Assembly (NCBI GenBank): GCA_900473795.1
Contig: UCMT01000001.1
Location: 164,238-228,237 of the forward strand
Source: Hyphomicrobiales bacterium
Lineage (GTDB): Bacteria > Pseudomonadota > Alphaproteobacteria > Rhizobiales > Rhizobiaceae
Length of the DNA: 64,000 bases
Reading direction: 5' to 3'
Below the pieces are notes generated by a model. That model was not told the DNA's origin and did no database searches. It saw nothing but the letters and a program-made list of their open reading frames with translations. The position numbers and the translations under genes were made by a program. Shown piece after piece: positions 55,204 through 63,749 of the stretch; within the stretch, counting starts at the first letter, position 1, and each line of letters opens with the position of its first letter.

Positions 55204-55648
55204 TGAAAGGCGTGTTCGCCGCTGATACGGGATGTTCTATAACTGAGTAGTGACACGCCAGGGCCGTCGCGACGACTAGATGGTCCCAAGTCGCGAAGCT
55301 CCAATCGTCGATGCGCGTCGTTCTCACTTCCTAATCACTTCAAGCACTTTACGCAAAACCACGTATAAGCGTTTGCAAAAACGATACATTCATTGTGGTC
55401 TGGTGAAGGCCAGCGCAGGCCAGCCTGTCCCATTTGCCCGTTTTCCGTATGTCGTTCCATCGGTCGTAGTTTCTGATCGAACGCCAGCAGGGGACGTTCG
55501 GCAGGCTTTCGCGGAGTTCCCTGGAAAGGTCAGCCAGCTGGGTAGTATTCTGGAGATTCGGCGGAGCGCTTGGTTTGTCGCATAGGTGTTTGTTGACTCT
55601 GCAGTTCACTCAGCCGAAAACAAGCGCTGGCTAGAGAGGGAGCTGTTG
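55204..55648. other. Intergenic region before the syrB-like genes
   Basis: 445 bp, more AT-rich than the preceding genes. Short open frames occur but none resembles a gene. No tRNA, terminator or insertion-sequence end was recognised. It may hold the left boundary of the accessory island. Confidence 0.35.
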
Positions 55649-56122
55649 ATGGCTGACGAAAAGAACATGGAATCCACTGATGCGGTTGTGGTGGCGGATG
55701 CCGAGGTGAAAACGCCTACGGCCAAGAAGCAGCGATCGCCGCGGAGTCTGAAAACCACTGCTGAACCGGTTCGCGCTGCATCAAAGGCAACTGCCGCAAA
55801 GGTGCCGATCGCCAAGCCCAGGAGGTATGGCGAACAAGAAAGAAACGAGAAGCTCAAGCTGATTGAGACGCAAACCAGCGAAGGAACAAGCACGCTCAAG
55901 GACGCCATCAAGAGCGCCGGCATATCGGAGCAAACCTACTATCAGTGGAAACGGACCGCAAAGCCCGTTGATACAAAAGGAGACAAGCGCCTCCCAGCGG
56001 GTGATGAACTGGCAGATCTTGTTCAACTCGAAGAAGAGAACCAAAGGCTTCGCAAGCTGCTGGCGGACAAGTTGCGTGCGGAAAATTCCGACCTGCGCAA
56101 GCGGCTCGGGCTCGCGGAATAA
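55649..56122 (+). CDS. SyrB-like regulatory protein
   Basis: 157 residues. Basic, Ala/Lys-rich N-terminal half (TAKKQRSPRSLKTTAEPVRA), then a short helix-turn-helix-like part (TLKDAIKSAGISEQTYYQWK) and a C-terminal leucine-zipper-like segment (EEENQRLRKLLADKLRAENS). This matches the layout of SyrB of Sinorhizobium meliloti, which affects the symbiotic regulator SyrM. Such genes lie mostly on rhizobial plasmids near mobile DNA. GAGAGGGAG precedes ATG 55649. Function in this strain unknown; DNA binding likely. Confidence 0.75.
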   Translation: MADEKNMESTDAVVVADAEVKTPTAKKQRSPRSLKTTAEPVRAASKATAAKVPIAKPRRYGEQERNEKLKLIETQTSEGTSTLKDAIKSAGISEQTYYQWKRTAKPVDTKGDKRLPAGDELADLVQLEEENQRLRKLLADKLRAENSDLRKRLGLAE

Positions 56123-56409
56123 ACAGAGGCGCCGCTGGCGGGCAAATCATCTTCTCCGTTGGCGGCTCGCCTGGCGCGGACCCGAAACTTGGCGCTTGCC
56201 TTCTACCTGTTGAGGAACAATCGAAAGCGCGAGCATTTTTTGGCGGATGGTTCATGATAGCCACGGCAGGTGTGTGGTCGTCTGCGCGAAGGGCCGTCGT
56301 CGCTTGATGCTGGCTGGTTGAAGACCGTCGCAAGGAGATGTATGGGTCCACACGAAAGGCAGTGGCGCCGGTTGGCGCGAGCTTTTGCCAGTTGCTAAAG
56401 GTTGCAAAT

Positions 56410-57018
56410 ATGAAAACGCCACAACGGAATTTCGTTGTTGAATATAAGTCGGGGCGACGGCTGCCAAAGGTCCAGACGAACTCAATTTGGGGTAGTACAG
56501 ACCTCAAGGCCTTGGCTCGCGAGGTGGAAAATAAGGCGCCGCATCTGTTCCAATCGAATGAAGCGGTTGGCAGGCTGGACGAAGCTCGGGATTTGCCACC
56601 TGATCCGCATCCTGCCAGTGGAGACGGACGTAATGCCGACGGCGCGCAAGCAACAATACCATTGGCCTACAGCGCGGCGCGTGAGCCAGAGAAGCAGCAT
56701 GATGCCGTACTGCCGGGTGCCGAGCCGGTTGTGCGAGCGCAGGAAAGCCATCCAGTCGTGCCGCAGCGGCGACGAGCATCAAGAGGTGGTGCTCGAAGGC
56801 ACGCCGAGCCTTCTCCTGTTCGCGTGGTCGCGAACGTTGCGATCGGTATGGACGAGGAGGGCAGCCAGCAATCCCTTAAAGCTCCGGATCCGGATTGCGT
56901 CGACGGCCTAACCGCTCTTGATGCTGAAAACAAGCGGCTGAAGAGGCTCCTGGCTGAACAGCTTCGGGCCGAGAACTTTCAGCTCAGGAAGATGCTTGAG
57001 CGGTTTGGTGTTACCTGA
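56410..57018 (+). CDS. Second SyrB-like protein with a different N-terminal domain
   Basis: 202 residues. The N-terminal ~45 residues (MKTPQRNFVVEYKSGRRL, NSIWGSTDLKALAREVE) form a conserved module seen in rhizobial plasmid proteins. A long Pro/Arg-rich, probably disordered middle follows. The C-terminus (LDAENKRLKRLLAEQLRAEN, QLRKMLERF) repeats the zipper of the neighbouring SyrB-like gene. AAAGG is 8 nt before ATG 56410; an ATG at 56338 lacks proper spacing. Low similarity outside the ends suggests shuffling of the C-terminal cassette. Confidence 0.65.
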   Translation: MKTPQRNFVVEYKSGRRLPKVQTNSIWGSTDLKALAREVENKAPHLFQSNEAVGRLDEARDLPPDPHPASGDGRNADGAQATIPLAYSAAREPEKQHDAVLPGAEPVVRAQESHPVVPQRRRASRGGARRHAEPSPVRVVANVAIGMDEEGSQQSLKAPDPDCVDGLTALDAENKRLKRLLAEQLRAENFQLRKMLERFGVT

Positions 57019-57114
57019 GATCAATTCGACCGCACCTACGGCCATCGCGACATAACGATCGTTGAGAGCAGCTGCACCGAAACCCACGGCATCCCGGCGC
57101 ACGAGATCGTGCCT

Positions 57115-58041
57115 TCAAGTGATCGAACCGGATTTAGGAGCCGATAGGGCAGACTGTTTCCTCGCGATGGACATGACCCAGGTGTGGAACTCTCTGCCGT
57201 AGGGTTTCTCAAGCGCCGCGCGATCCCAAGCGAGATAATAGCTTTCCGGCAAGGGAAGACGAATGTCGTAAGGCACGACAAGTGTACCTGCGTTGAGCTC
57301 ATCCTCGATCATCGACATCTGTCCCAGGACAAAACCGTGGCCGTTCACCGCTGCATCGATTGCGCTGCTGGATAACGCGAAAAAAAGACCAGAAAGTTTG
57401 TCTTTACAGGCGGCGCCGACGAGCTCTGCCCATTCGCTCCATTGCGGGGGGCGGCGGTAGTGTGGTTCCCATTCAATGTTTAACAAAGGAAACGTTAGAA
57501 TGTCACCAGGGGCATTCAGTTTGTGCATTCCGAGCAGCCGTGGCGAACATGCTGGAACCACCCAGTCCGTATAAAGCGCTGCGAAGTGAGTGTGGACCTC
57601 CGCCCTTTTGCCATAAGTGATACGGAAGTCACTTTGGCCGTTGGCCATCTTCGGTTCATCGTCTTTTCCTATGATCCTGACATTTGCATCGGGATAGAGG
57701 GCCTGCCATTCAAAGATTTTTCGCCCGATCCATTTATTGACGACTGAACTTAGGGCGGTGAGGACGATGCCAGTCTGGTTGCGAGCGCGCTCCAAGACAT
57801 CGACGGAATGACTTAATTGAGTGAAGCCCTTGGCAATCTCTTTGTAAAAAATCACGCCCCATGACGTCAGTTCCACGCGTCGGCCAATGCGTTCCAGCAG
57901 CGTGACCCCCAGACAGTCTTCCAGCTTTCGCACCTGCTGACTAACGGCACTCGGCGTTACGCCCAACTCTTTTGCTGCAGTGGTCATCGTTCCGCAGCGA
58001 CCAACGGCTTCAAATGCTTGCAGGGCGTGAAGTGGGGGCAT
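57115..58041 (-). CDS. LysR family transcriptional regulator (GcvA-like)
   Basis: 308 residues. Helix-turn-helix LHALQAFEAVGRCGTMTTAA, then KELGVTPSAVSQQVRKLED, as in GcvA-type LysR proteins; effector domain from ~90. ATG 58041 is used; the TTG at 58047 is better spaced from GGAG and may be the true start. Divergent from the Rieske oxygenase gene with a perfect palindrome between them, so it probably controls the oxygenase-hydrolase-transport genes. Confidence 0.9.
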   Translation of the reverse strand: MPPLHALQAFEAVGRCGTMTTAAKELGVTPSAVSQQVRKLEDCLGVTLLERIGRRVELTSWGVIFYKEIAKGFTQLSHSVDVLERARNQTGIVLTALSSVVNKWIGRKIFEWQALYPDANVRIIGKDDEPKMANGQSDFRITYGKRAEVHTHFAALYTDWVVPACSPRLLGMHKLNAPGDILTFPLLNIEWEPHYRRPPQWSEWAELVGAACKDKLSGLFFALSSSAIDAAVNGHGFVLGQMSMIEDELNAGTLVVPYDIRLPLPESYYLAWDRAALEKPYGREFHTWVMSIARKQSALSAPKSGSIT

Positions 58042-58073
58042 GGTCAACGTTCAGGATCTCCTTTTGAACCGTA

Positions 58074-58094
58074 TTGTTTAGATTATCTAAACAA
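58074..58094. promoter_or_regulatory. Perfect 10-bp palindrome between LysR and Rieske genes
   Basis: TTGTTTAGAT (58074-58083) and ATCTAAACAA (58085-58094) around a single T. It contains a T-N11-A LysR-box pattern and lies 33 bp from the LysR ATG and 77 bp from the oxygenase start. Confidence 0.65.
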
Positions 58095-58171
58095 GAACGC
58101 AACAGGGAAGCGCTTGTGGGACGGCCCTCAACGAAAATACTCTCCTCCTCGAGCAAGGATAGGAGAAGTCG

Positions 58172-59212
58172 ATGTTTCTCAGGAATGCATGGTATGTTGC
58201 CACGTGGGACCATGAAATTGGCCGTGAACTCACACCAGTCACGATGCTTGGTGAAAACCTTGTCCTATACCGCCGGCAAGACGGAAAGATCGTTGCGCTG
58301 GAGGATGCCTGTCCCCATCGCAAACTCCCGCTGTCCATGGGGCGAATTAAGGGGGATGACGTTGAATGCGGCTATCATGGCCTGACGTTCGACTGTTCCG
58401 GCACTTGCACTCGTGTTCCTGGAGCAGAACGGATCCCTCACGTGGCGCGCGTTCGCTCCTATCCCGTCGAACAGCGATACGGTCTCGTCTGGGTCTGGAT
58501 GGGACAGGCCGAGAAAGCCGATCCGGCAGACATCTTTCACGTCGAACACTTCGAGGACCCGGCTTGGGGTGTCAATCGCGGTGAGTCGATGACGCTCAAC
58601 TGCAACTACCTCTACATGACCGACAATCTCCTTGACCCTTCCCATGTTGCCTGGGTGCATCAATCGTCGTTTGCCAGTGCTGCCTGTGAAGAGACGCCGT
58701 TAGAAACCACCGTTAAGAGCGATGGCGTCACGGTGTGGCGCTGGATGTTGGATTCGGATCCAGCGCCTTTCTATGCGCCATTCCTGCAGTTTTCCGGCAA
58801 ATGCGATCGCAAGCAGCACTATGAAGTTCGATACCCAAGTAACGCGATCATCAAGGCGATTTTTGCGCCATCCGGCACCGGGGGAGAGGATCGAGGGCTG
58901 CCGCCCAATACTTTTCTGATGGACAGCTACAATTTCATGACGCCGGTGGATGAGAACCGCACGAAATATTACTGGTTTCAGATGCGGAACTTTGCACCTG
59001 ATGACGCGGAAGTCTCAACGCGATTTGCTACATCCGTTCGTGGGGCGTTTGAAGAGGATCGGGTGGTGCTTGAAGCAGTGCATCACGGCATCGCCAATAT
59101 GCAGACTCCCAATCTTGACCTCAAGATCGATGTTGGACCACTCCGGTTTCGCCGAAAGCTGGCACAGATGATTGACAACGAAAATGCCGATCTCGCCGCC
59201 GCTGCCGAATGA
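58172..59212 (+). CDS. Rieske non-haem iron oxygenase (vanillate O-demethylase-like)
   Basis: 346 residues, large subunit. The [2Fe-2S] Rieske site is CPHR...CGYHG (residues ~47-70). The catalytic iron motif is DNLLDPSHVAWVH (~150-163). Layout matches the VanA/dicamba demethylase group, which removes methyl groups or hydroxylates small aromatic or amine substrates. No reductase/ferredoxin (VanB) gene is nearby, so electrons must come from elsewhere. First gene of a rightward cluster that continues into the hydrolase-ABC fusion after 168 bp. Confidence 0.9.
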   Translation: MFLRNAWYVATWDHEIGRELTPVTMLGENLVLYRRQDGKIVALEDACPHRKLPLSMGRIKGDDVECGYHGLTFDCSGTCTRVPGAERIPHVARVRSYPVEQRYGLVWVWMGQAEKADPADIFHVEHFEDPAWGVNRGESMTLNCNYLYMTDNLLDPSHVAWVHQSSFASAACEETPLETTVKSDGVTVWRWMLDSDPAPFYAPFLQFSGKCDRKQHYEVRYPSNAIIKAIFAPSGTGGEDRGLPPNTFLMDSYNFMTPVDENRTKYYWFQMRNFAPDDAEVSTRFATSVRGAFEEDRVVLEAVHHGIANMQTPNLDLKIDVGPLRFRRKLAQMIDNENADLAAAAE

Positions 59213-59380
59213 GCTCGAATGCCTAGTGGCGTCAGATACGTATTGGCCAATGCCAGCACGGCTTGCTGTCCCCAACCAGTGCTTACAGCAGCTCGAGAAC
59301 GGGCAGCAAACGAACCGTGGAACAAAAAAATGGATGACGGGAACTTTCCATCATCTACTTGAGAGTGGGAGTGCTATCTC

Positions 59381-61348
59381 ATGCGTCATATCCGGCAGCC
59401 TGAGCTCTATTCTGTTGGCTACAGTATACTTCGGCAGCGCTTCCTGGCTGCTGCTCGGCGAGCCGGCGCGGCGTTGTTTGAATATCAGCATCCGCTCCAT
59501 GGCCCCGATGGCGAGCTGTTATCTACAGATGTCGCGTATCTTGGGGAGCGGGATGCTTCTAAAATGCTGGTCGTCATCTCGGGAACGCATGGCGTGGAGG
59601 GCCAATTCGGTTCGGCCTGCCAGGCCGAGTGGCTCTCAGCCAACTGTCCTTGGCAGCTGCCCAAAGACACCGCTGTACTGATGATCCACTTGATCAACCC
59701 CTGGGGAACTGCTTGGGGTAGGCGGGTCAACGAAGACAATGTCGATCTCAATAGAAACTTCATTGACTGGGAAAGCAGTGTCCCTCGCAATGAGAAGTAT
59801 GCTGCACTTCACGAGGCGTTTGTCTGTCCCGAATGGATCGGGCCGAGACGCGACCACGCCGACGAGCTGTTTGCTCGCATGAAGAAGTCGCTGGGGGGGC
59901 ATGCTGGAATTGCCTCCATCGTTGAAGCCGGGCAATACGAATTTCCCGATGGAATGTTTTACGGCGGGGACGGCCCGGTTTGGTCGAATCGTACCCTCAA
60001 CGAGATTGTGCAAACATTTGCTCGAGACACATCGGATGTGATCGTTTTCGATCTGCATACGGGCGCTGGACCTTATGGCTATCCAGCGCTTCTCTCTGTG
60101 GCCGCGCATGATCATGACGGCTTGGAGTGGGGAAAGAGCATCTATGGGCCAGCGCTCTCGATCGTAAGGACGGGAGAAGGCGCCACGACAGAGACTGGGA
60201 TTGCTGCCACCGCAACGGGATATGTTTCCCAAGCCATGCACAATGCCATGCCAAACAGCCGCGTATTGCCTCTTGTCATAGAGTGCGGGACCTTGGAAGG
60301 GGCCGCCGTCATGGAGGCGGTTCAGGCCGATAACTGGCTGCACCTGTATGGTACGGGTGCCTCCCCGCTCGGGCAAAAAATCAAAGATACCCTGAAAGTT
60401 GCATTCATACCGGCTGATCCGGAGTGGCAACAGAACTGTCTGGCCTCGAGCCTTCGCTATTTCGACCGTGCCTTGACGGAGTTGAAGTCCGTCGGACATC
60501 CGCCTTCCGAACACCAGGTTGCCGCACGCGACGCCGCAGCGATCGAGTGGCCGCCTGCCGTCCCTATCAAGTCCAAGAGGAGTGAACGGCCCGCTGTCGA
60601 AGTTCATGATTTGCACAAAAGCTTCGGTACGCACGAGGTTTTAGCTGGTGTAGGACTGAGTGCGGACCCGGGTGAAGTTGTCTCGATGATCGGTTCGTCA
60701 GGATCTGGCAAGAGCACCTGCCTGCGCTGCATAAATCTTCTCGAACAACCGAGCAGTGGCCGAATTATTGTCGACGGCGAAGAGATACACATGAAGGCAA
60801 TCGCGGGCGGTAGATCCGCACCCGCGGACATGCGTCAAGTCGAACGTATTCGTGCTCGCGTCGGCATGGTGTTTCAGAACTTCAATCTCTGGCCGCACAT
60901 GTCGGTTCTCGAGAACATTATCGAGGCGCCGATTCATGTCATGAAAGAGCGCCGCCAGGACGCGGTTGAACATGCTCATCAACTCTTAAAGAAAGTTGGC
61001 CTTTCCGAGAAGCATGCTCAGTATCCCGGGCAGCTCTCTGGCGGACAGCAACAGCGCGCTGCTATTGCCCGGACACTGGCAATGCGTCCCAAAGTCATTC
61101 TACTCGACGAGCCCACTTCAGCCCTCGACCCCGAACTCGTCGGAGAGGTTCTTCGCGTGATCCGTCAACTGGCGGAAGAAGGCAATACCATGATCCTCGT
61201 GACGCATGAGATGCAGTTCGCGCGCGAGGTGTCTCACAAGATTCTCTTCCTCCACCAAGGAAAAGTGGAGGAGGGGGGTACACCAGCGGAGTTGTTCAGC
61301 AATCCACGATCGGAACGCCTACGACAGTTCCTGTCTCGGACCATATGA
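59381..61348 (+). CDS. Fusion of DUF2817 (M14-like) hydrolase with amino-acid ABC transporter ATPase
   Basis: 655 residues in one uninterrupted frame. Residues 1-~365 are DUF2817, a zinc carboxypeptidase-like fold: H70 and E73 in GTHGVEG, NEDNVDLNRNF, H226 in DLHTGAGPYG and E301 in VIECGT. Residues ~405-655 are a HisP/GlnQ-type ABC ATPase: Walker A GSSGSGKST at ~438, VFQNFNLWPHM, LSGGQQQRAAIART near 552, VILLDEPTSALD and VTHEM. A Lys/Arg/Ser-rich linker joins them and still contains AAGAGGAG (60575-60582), which looks like a relic ribosome site from separate genes. Binding protein and both permeases follow. The hydrolase would face the cytoplasm beside the transporter, suggesting cleavage of the imported conjugate. 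Confidence 0.85.
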   Translation: MRHIRQPELYSVGYSILRQRFLAAARRAGAALFEYQHPLHGPDGELLSTDVAYLGERDASKMLVVISGTHGVEGQFGSACQAEWLSANCPWQLPKDTAVLMIHLINPWGTAWGRRVNEDNVDLNRNFIDWESSVPRNEKYAALHEAFVCPEWIGPRRDHADELFARMKKSLGGHAGIASIVEAGQYEFPDGMFYGGDGPVWSNRTLNEIVQTFARDTSDVIVFDLHTGAGPYGYPALLSVAAHDHDGLEWGKSIYGPALSIVRTGEGATTETGIAATATGYVSQAMHNAMPNSRVLPLVIECGTLEGAAVMEAVQADNWLHLYGTGASPLGQKIKDTLKVAFIPADPEWQQNCLASSLRYFDRALTELKSVGHPPSEHQVAARDAAAIEWPPAVPIKSKRSERPAVEVHDLHKSFGTHEVLAGVGLSADPGEVVSMIGSSGSGKSTCLRCINLLEQPSSGRIIVDGEEIHMKAIAGGRSAPADMRQVERIRARVGMVFQNFNLWPHMSVLENIIEAPIHVMKERRQDAVEHAHQLLKKVGLSEKHAQYPGQLSGGQQQRAAIARTLAMRPKVILLDEPTSALDPELVGEVLRVIRQLAEEGNTMILVTHEMQFAREVSHKILFLHQGKVEEGGTPAELFSNPRSERLRQFLSRTI

Positions 61349-61429
61349 CACACGCCGCTTTCTTTAAATGCCAGGGCTGGTACCCGGCAAAGCGACCGCA
61401 TCAAAGAACCAACTAAGGGGAATTATGAT

Positions 61430-62224
61430 ATGTACTTGAAAGTCCTGTTCGTCGCGATTCTTGCCGCACTTGGCAACAGCGCACATGCTGCCGAAGGTGA
61501 ATTGGCCATCGGAACCGAAGGCGCCTACCCGCCCTGGAGCATGGCAGATGCTGCGGGCAACGTGACCGGCTTTGACGCCGATGTCGGCAACCTGCTTTGC
61601 ACCAAGTTGCAAATGAAATGCCATTTCGTGGTACAGGCCTTCGACGGTCTCATACCGGCGCTCAAAGCGAAGCGTTTCGACATCATCATTTCCGGGATGT
61701 CGATTACCCAGGATCGAAAGAAGGAAATCAACTTCTCCGTCGGATACGCGGAACTCGCCAACATGTTCCTGGTGCCTAAAACGTCGGACTTGGCCGGCAT
61801 CAAGGACGTCGGCACCTTGCTGAAGGACTTGGATGGCAAATCGATTGGCGTTCAGACCGGAACGACGCACGCGCATTTCATCGAGAAACGCGTGCCGACC
61901 GCCGACCTTAAAACCTACGACTCCCTCGATCAAATGCAGATCGATCTCGCCAGCGGTCGCGTCGAAGCAGCGTTCGCAGATGCCTCAGCGCTTCAAGATT
62001 TCCTTGCCAAGCCGGAAGGCAAGGACTTTCAATTCGTCGATGTGAAGGTCCAAAGCAAGTTCGACGCGTCTCTGGGCGAAGGTATCGGCGTTGGAATTTC
62101 CCAGGAAAATACCGATCTGAAGGCGAAGATCGATACGGCCCTCTGCTCGCTTGTCGCCGACGGTTCGATCGGCAAGGCAAGCCAGAAATGGTTTAAATCG
62201 GATATCTCCCGACCCTGCGATTGA
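61430..62224 (+). CDS. Amino-acid-type ABC substrate-binding protein (family 3)
   Basis: 264 residues. Signal peptide MYLKVLFVAILAALGNSAHA. The mature part begins EGELAIGTEGAYPPWSMADA and carries IISGMSITQDRKKEINFSVGY, the family 3 signature, with KSIGVQTGTTHAHFIE. Closest in style to lysine/arginine/ornithine and octopine binding proteins. AAGGGG sits 9 nt before ATG 61430. Feeds the permeases downstream and the ATPase encoded upstream as part of the fusion. Confidence 0.93.
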   Translation: MYLKVLFVAILAALGNSAHAAEGELAIGTEGAYPPWSMADAAGNVTGFDADVGNLLCTKLQMKCHFVVQAFDGLIPALKAKRFDIIISGMSITQDRKKEINFSVGYAELANMFLVPKTSDLAGIKDVGTLLKDLDGKSIGVQTGTTHAHFIEKRVPTADLKTYDSLDQMQIDLASGRVEAAFADASALQDFLAKPEGKDFQFVDVKVQSKFDASLGEGIGVGISQENTDLKAKIDTALCSLVADGSIGKASQKWFKSDISRPCD

Positions 62225-62234
62225 CCCTTGTGGT

Positions 62235-62260
62235 GCCCCGCGCTCACAGCAGCGCGGGGC
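62235..62260 (+). terminator. Perfect 10-bp hairpin after the binding-protein gene
   Basis: GCCCCGCGCT (62235-62244) pairs with AGCGCGGGGC (62251-62260), 6-nt loop, no T-run. Same placement as the hairpin at 49298-49329, between binding protein and permease genes. Confidence 0.55.
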
Positions 62261-62347
62261 CATTGATCCAAAGCCGCAACATCCAGACATGCTGACGAAT
62301 GGCTCCTCAGATCGGGGACTGTACAGCAGAAAATCAAGGCAGATCTG

Positions 62348-63055
62348 ATGGATTTTGGTCTTATGCAAGTTTGGCAAGACGGCTGGATCAAAGCTATCCT
62401 GCTCGGTGCCACTATAACGATAGCCGTGGGTGCAGCCAGTATGGTGGCCGGCGCGCTCATTGGGACCATTTGCGGCGTCGTCAAATGGGCCCGGATCTTT
62501 CCTTTGACATTTGTGGTCGATGCCTACACATCGCTTGTGCGAGGGGTGCCCGAGCTCCTGATAATCTATCTGTTGTTCTTCTCTTCAGTCGAATTTGTGA
62601 CAAGGGTTGCATCCGCCTTCGGCTATGCGGGGGTAGCGGACAACGGGTATGCCTTCATTATAGCTGTGGTGGCCATCGGGACGATTTCCGGCGCCTATGC
62701 GACCGAGGTTATCCGCGGAGCCTTGGCGTCAATCCCAGCCGGTCACATTGAAGCTGCGCGCGCCGTGGGTCTTCCGGGCCGCCGCATCTTTCGGCGCATC
62801 ATTGCACCACAAATGCTTCGAATCGCAATTCCAGGCATGAACAACGTGTGGCAAACAACGATAAAAGATACCGCTTTGGTTTCGGTGGTCGGGCTGCAGG
62901 AATTGATGCGGGCCGCAACGGTTGGGGCCGGCAGTACGCGGCATCCGTTTATTTTCTTTCTCATTGCGGCGGTGGTCTATTTGCTCATCACCCTCGTTAG
63001 CCAGACTGGGTTCGACTGGGTTGAACGCCTTCTCAAACTCCGCTCAAGGAAGTAA
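62348..63055 (+). CDS. Amino-acid ABC permease (HisQ-like)
   Basis: 235 residues, about five helices. The EAA-type loop reads HIEAARAVGLPGRRIFRRII; SLVRGVPELLIIYLLFF is the typical second block. Four bp separate it from the second permease. Confidence 0.94.
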   Translation: MDFGLMQVWQDGWIKAILLGATITIAVGAASMVAGALIGTICGVVKWARIFPLTFVVDAYTSLVRGVPELLIIYLLFFSSVEFVTRVASAFGYAGVADNGYAFIIAVVAIGTISGAYATEVIRGALASIPAGHIEAARAVGLPGRRIFRRIIAPQMLRIAIPGMNNVWQTTIKDTALVSVVGLQELMRAATVGAGSTRHPFIFFLIAAVVYLLITLVSQTGFDWVERLLKLRSRK

Positions 63056-63059
63056 GCCG

Positions 63060-63746
63060 ATGGATTTCGAGCTAGTTCAGCATGCGGTGCCAGTGCTTCT
63101 CAAGGGACTTGGGATCACGGGTCTTCTTACCGCGCTTTCCGTATTGATCGGTTTCAACCTCGGTCTTGGGCTCGCCTTGATGAGGCTTTCCCAGAACTGT
63201 TTTGTGGCGAGCTTCGCGAAATATTACAGCATGACTTTTCGTGGAACACCGCTCCTGGTGCAGCTGTTTCTGTTCTACTACGGGCTTGGTCAATTGCCCT
63301 TTGCAAGGGAAAACGCTGTCACCTGGTGGGTAATAAGCGATGGCACGCGCTGTGCCGTAATGGCTCTTGCACTCAACACTGCGGCCTACACTTCGGAAAT
63401 CCTCCGTGGTGGACTGATGTCAATTCCAGCAGGTCTGACGGAAGCGGCAAAGGCTGGCGGCATGTCCTCGCTTCTCCGCTTCCGACGCATCGAATTCCCG
63501 CTCGCAATCCGGCAGGCGTTGCCAGCCTACGGCAACGAACTCATTCTTGTCGTGAAAGGGACTAGTCTTGCCTCGACCATTACGGTCCTCGAGATCACCG
63601 GGTACGCAAAGCGTTTGATGAGCCAAACCTTCGCGATTCTCGAGGTTTTTGTGATCGCCGGCGCGCTCTATCTTGTCATCAACATCATTCTCATCGCGCT
63701 CATCCGGGCACTCGAACGTCATTTGATGCGACACGAGGGTCGTTGA
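63060..63746 (+). CDS. Amino-acid ABC permease (HisM-like)
   Basis: 228 residues. TFRGTPLLVQLFLFYYGL and the loop GLTEAAKAGGMSSLLRFRRI identify the family. ATG 63060 follows the HisQ-like stop at once; the frame is open further upstream only inside the previous gene. Last gene of the transport operon. Confidence 0.94.
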   Translation: MDFELVQHAVPVLLKGLGITGLLTALSVLIGFNLGLGLALMRLSQNCFVASFAKYYSMTFRGTPLLVQLFLFYYGLGQLPFARENAVTWWVISDGTRCAVMALALNTAAYTSEILRGGLMSIPAGLTEAAKAGGMSSLLRFRRIEFPLAIRQALPAYGNELILVVKGTSLASTITVLEITGYAKRLMSQTFAILEVFVIAGALYLVINIILIALIRALERHLMRHEGR

Positions 63747-63749
63747 TGT

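Noticed and set aside
55280..55585. 101-codon frame before the first syrB-like gene
   Set aside because: No ribosome site, no family resemblance and low-complexity composition; kept only as part of the intergenic note.
59172..59681. 169-codon frame overlapping the Rieske and fusion genes
   Set aside because: Overlaps two well-supported genes in another frame and shows no domain.
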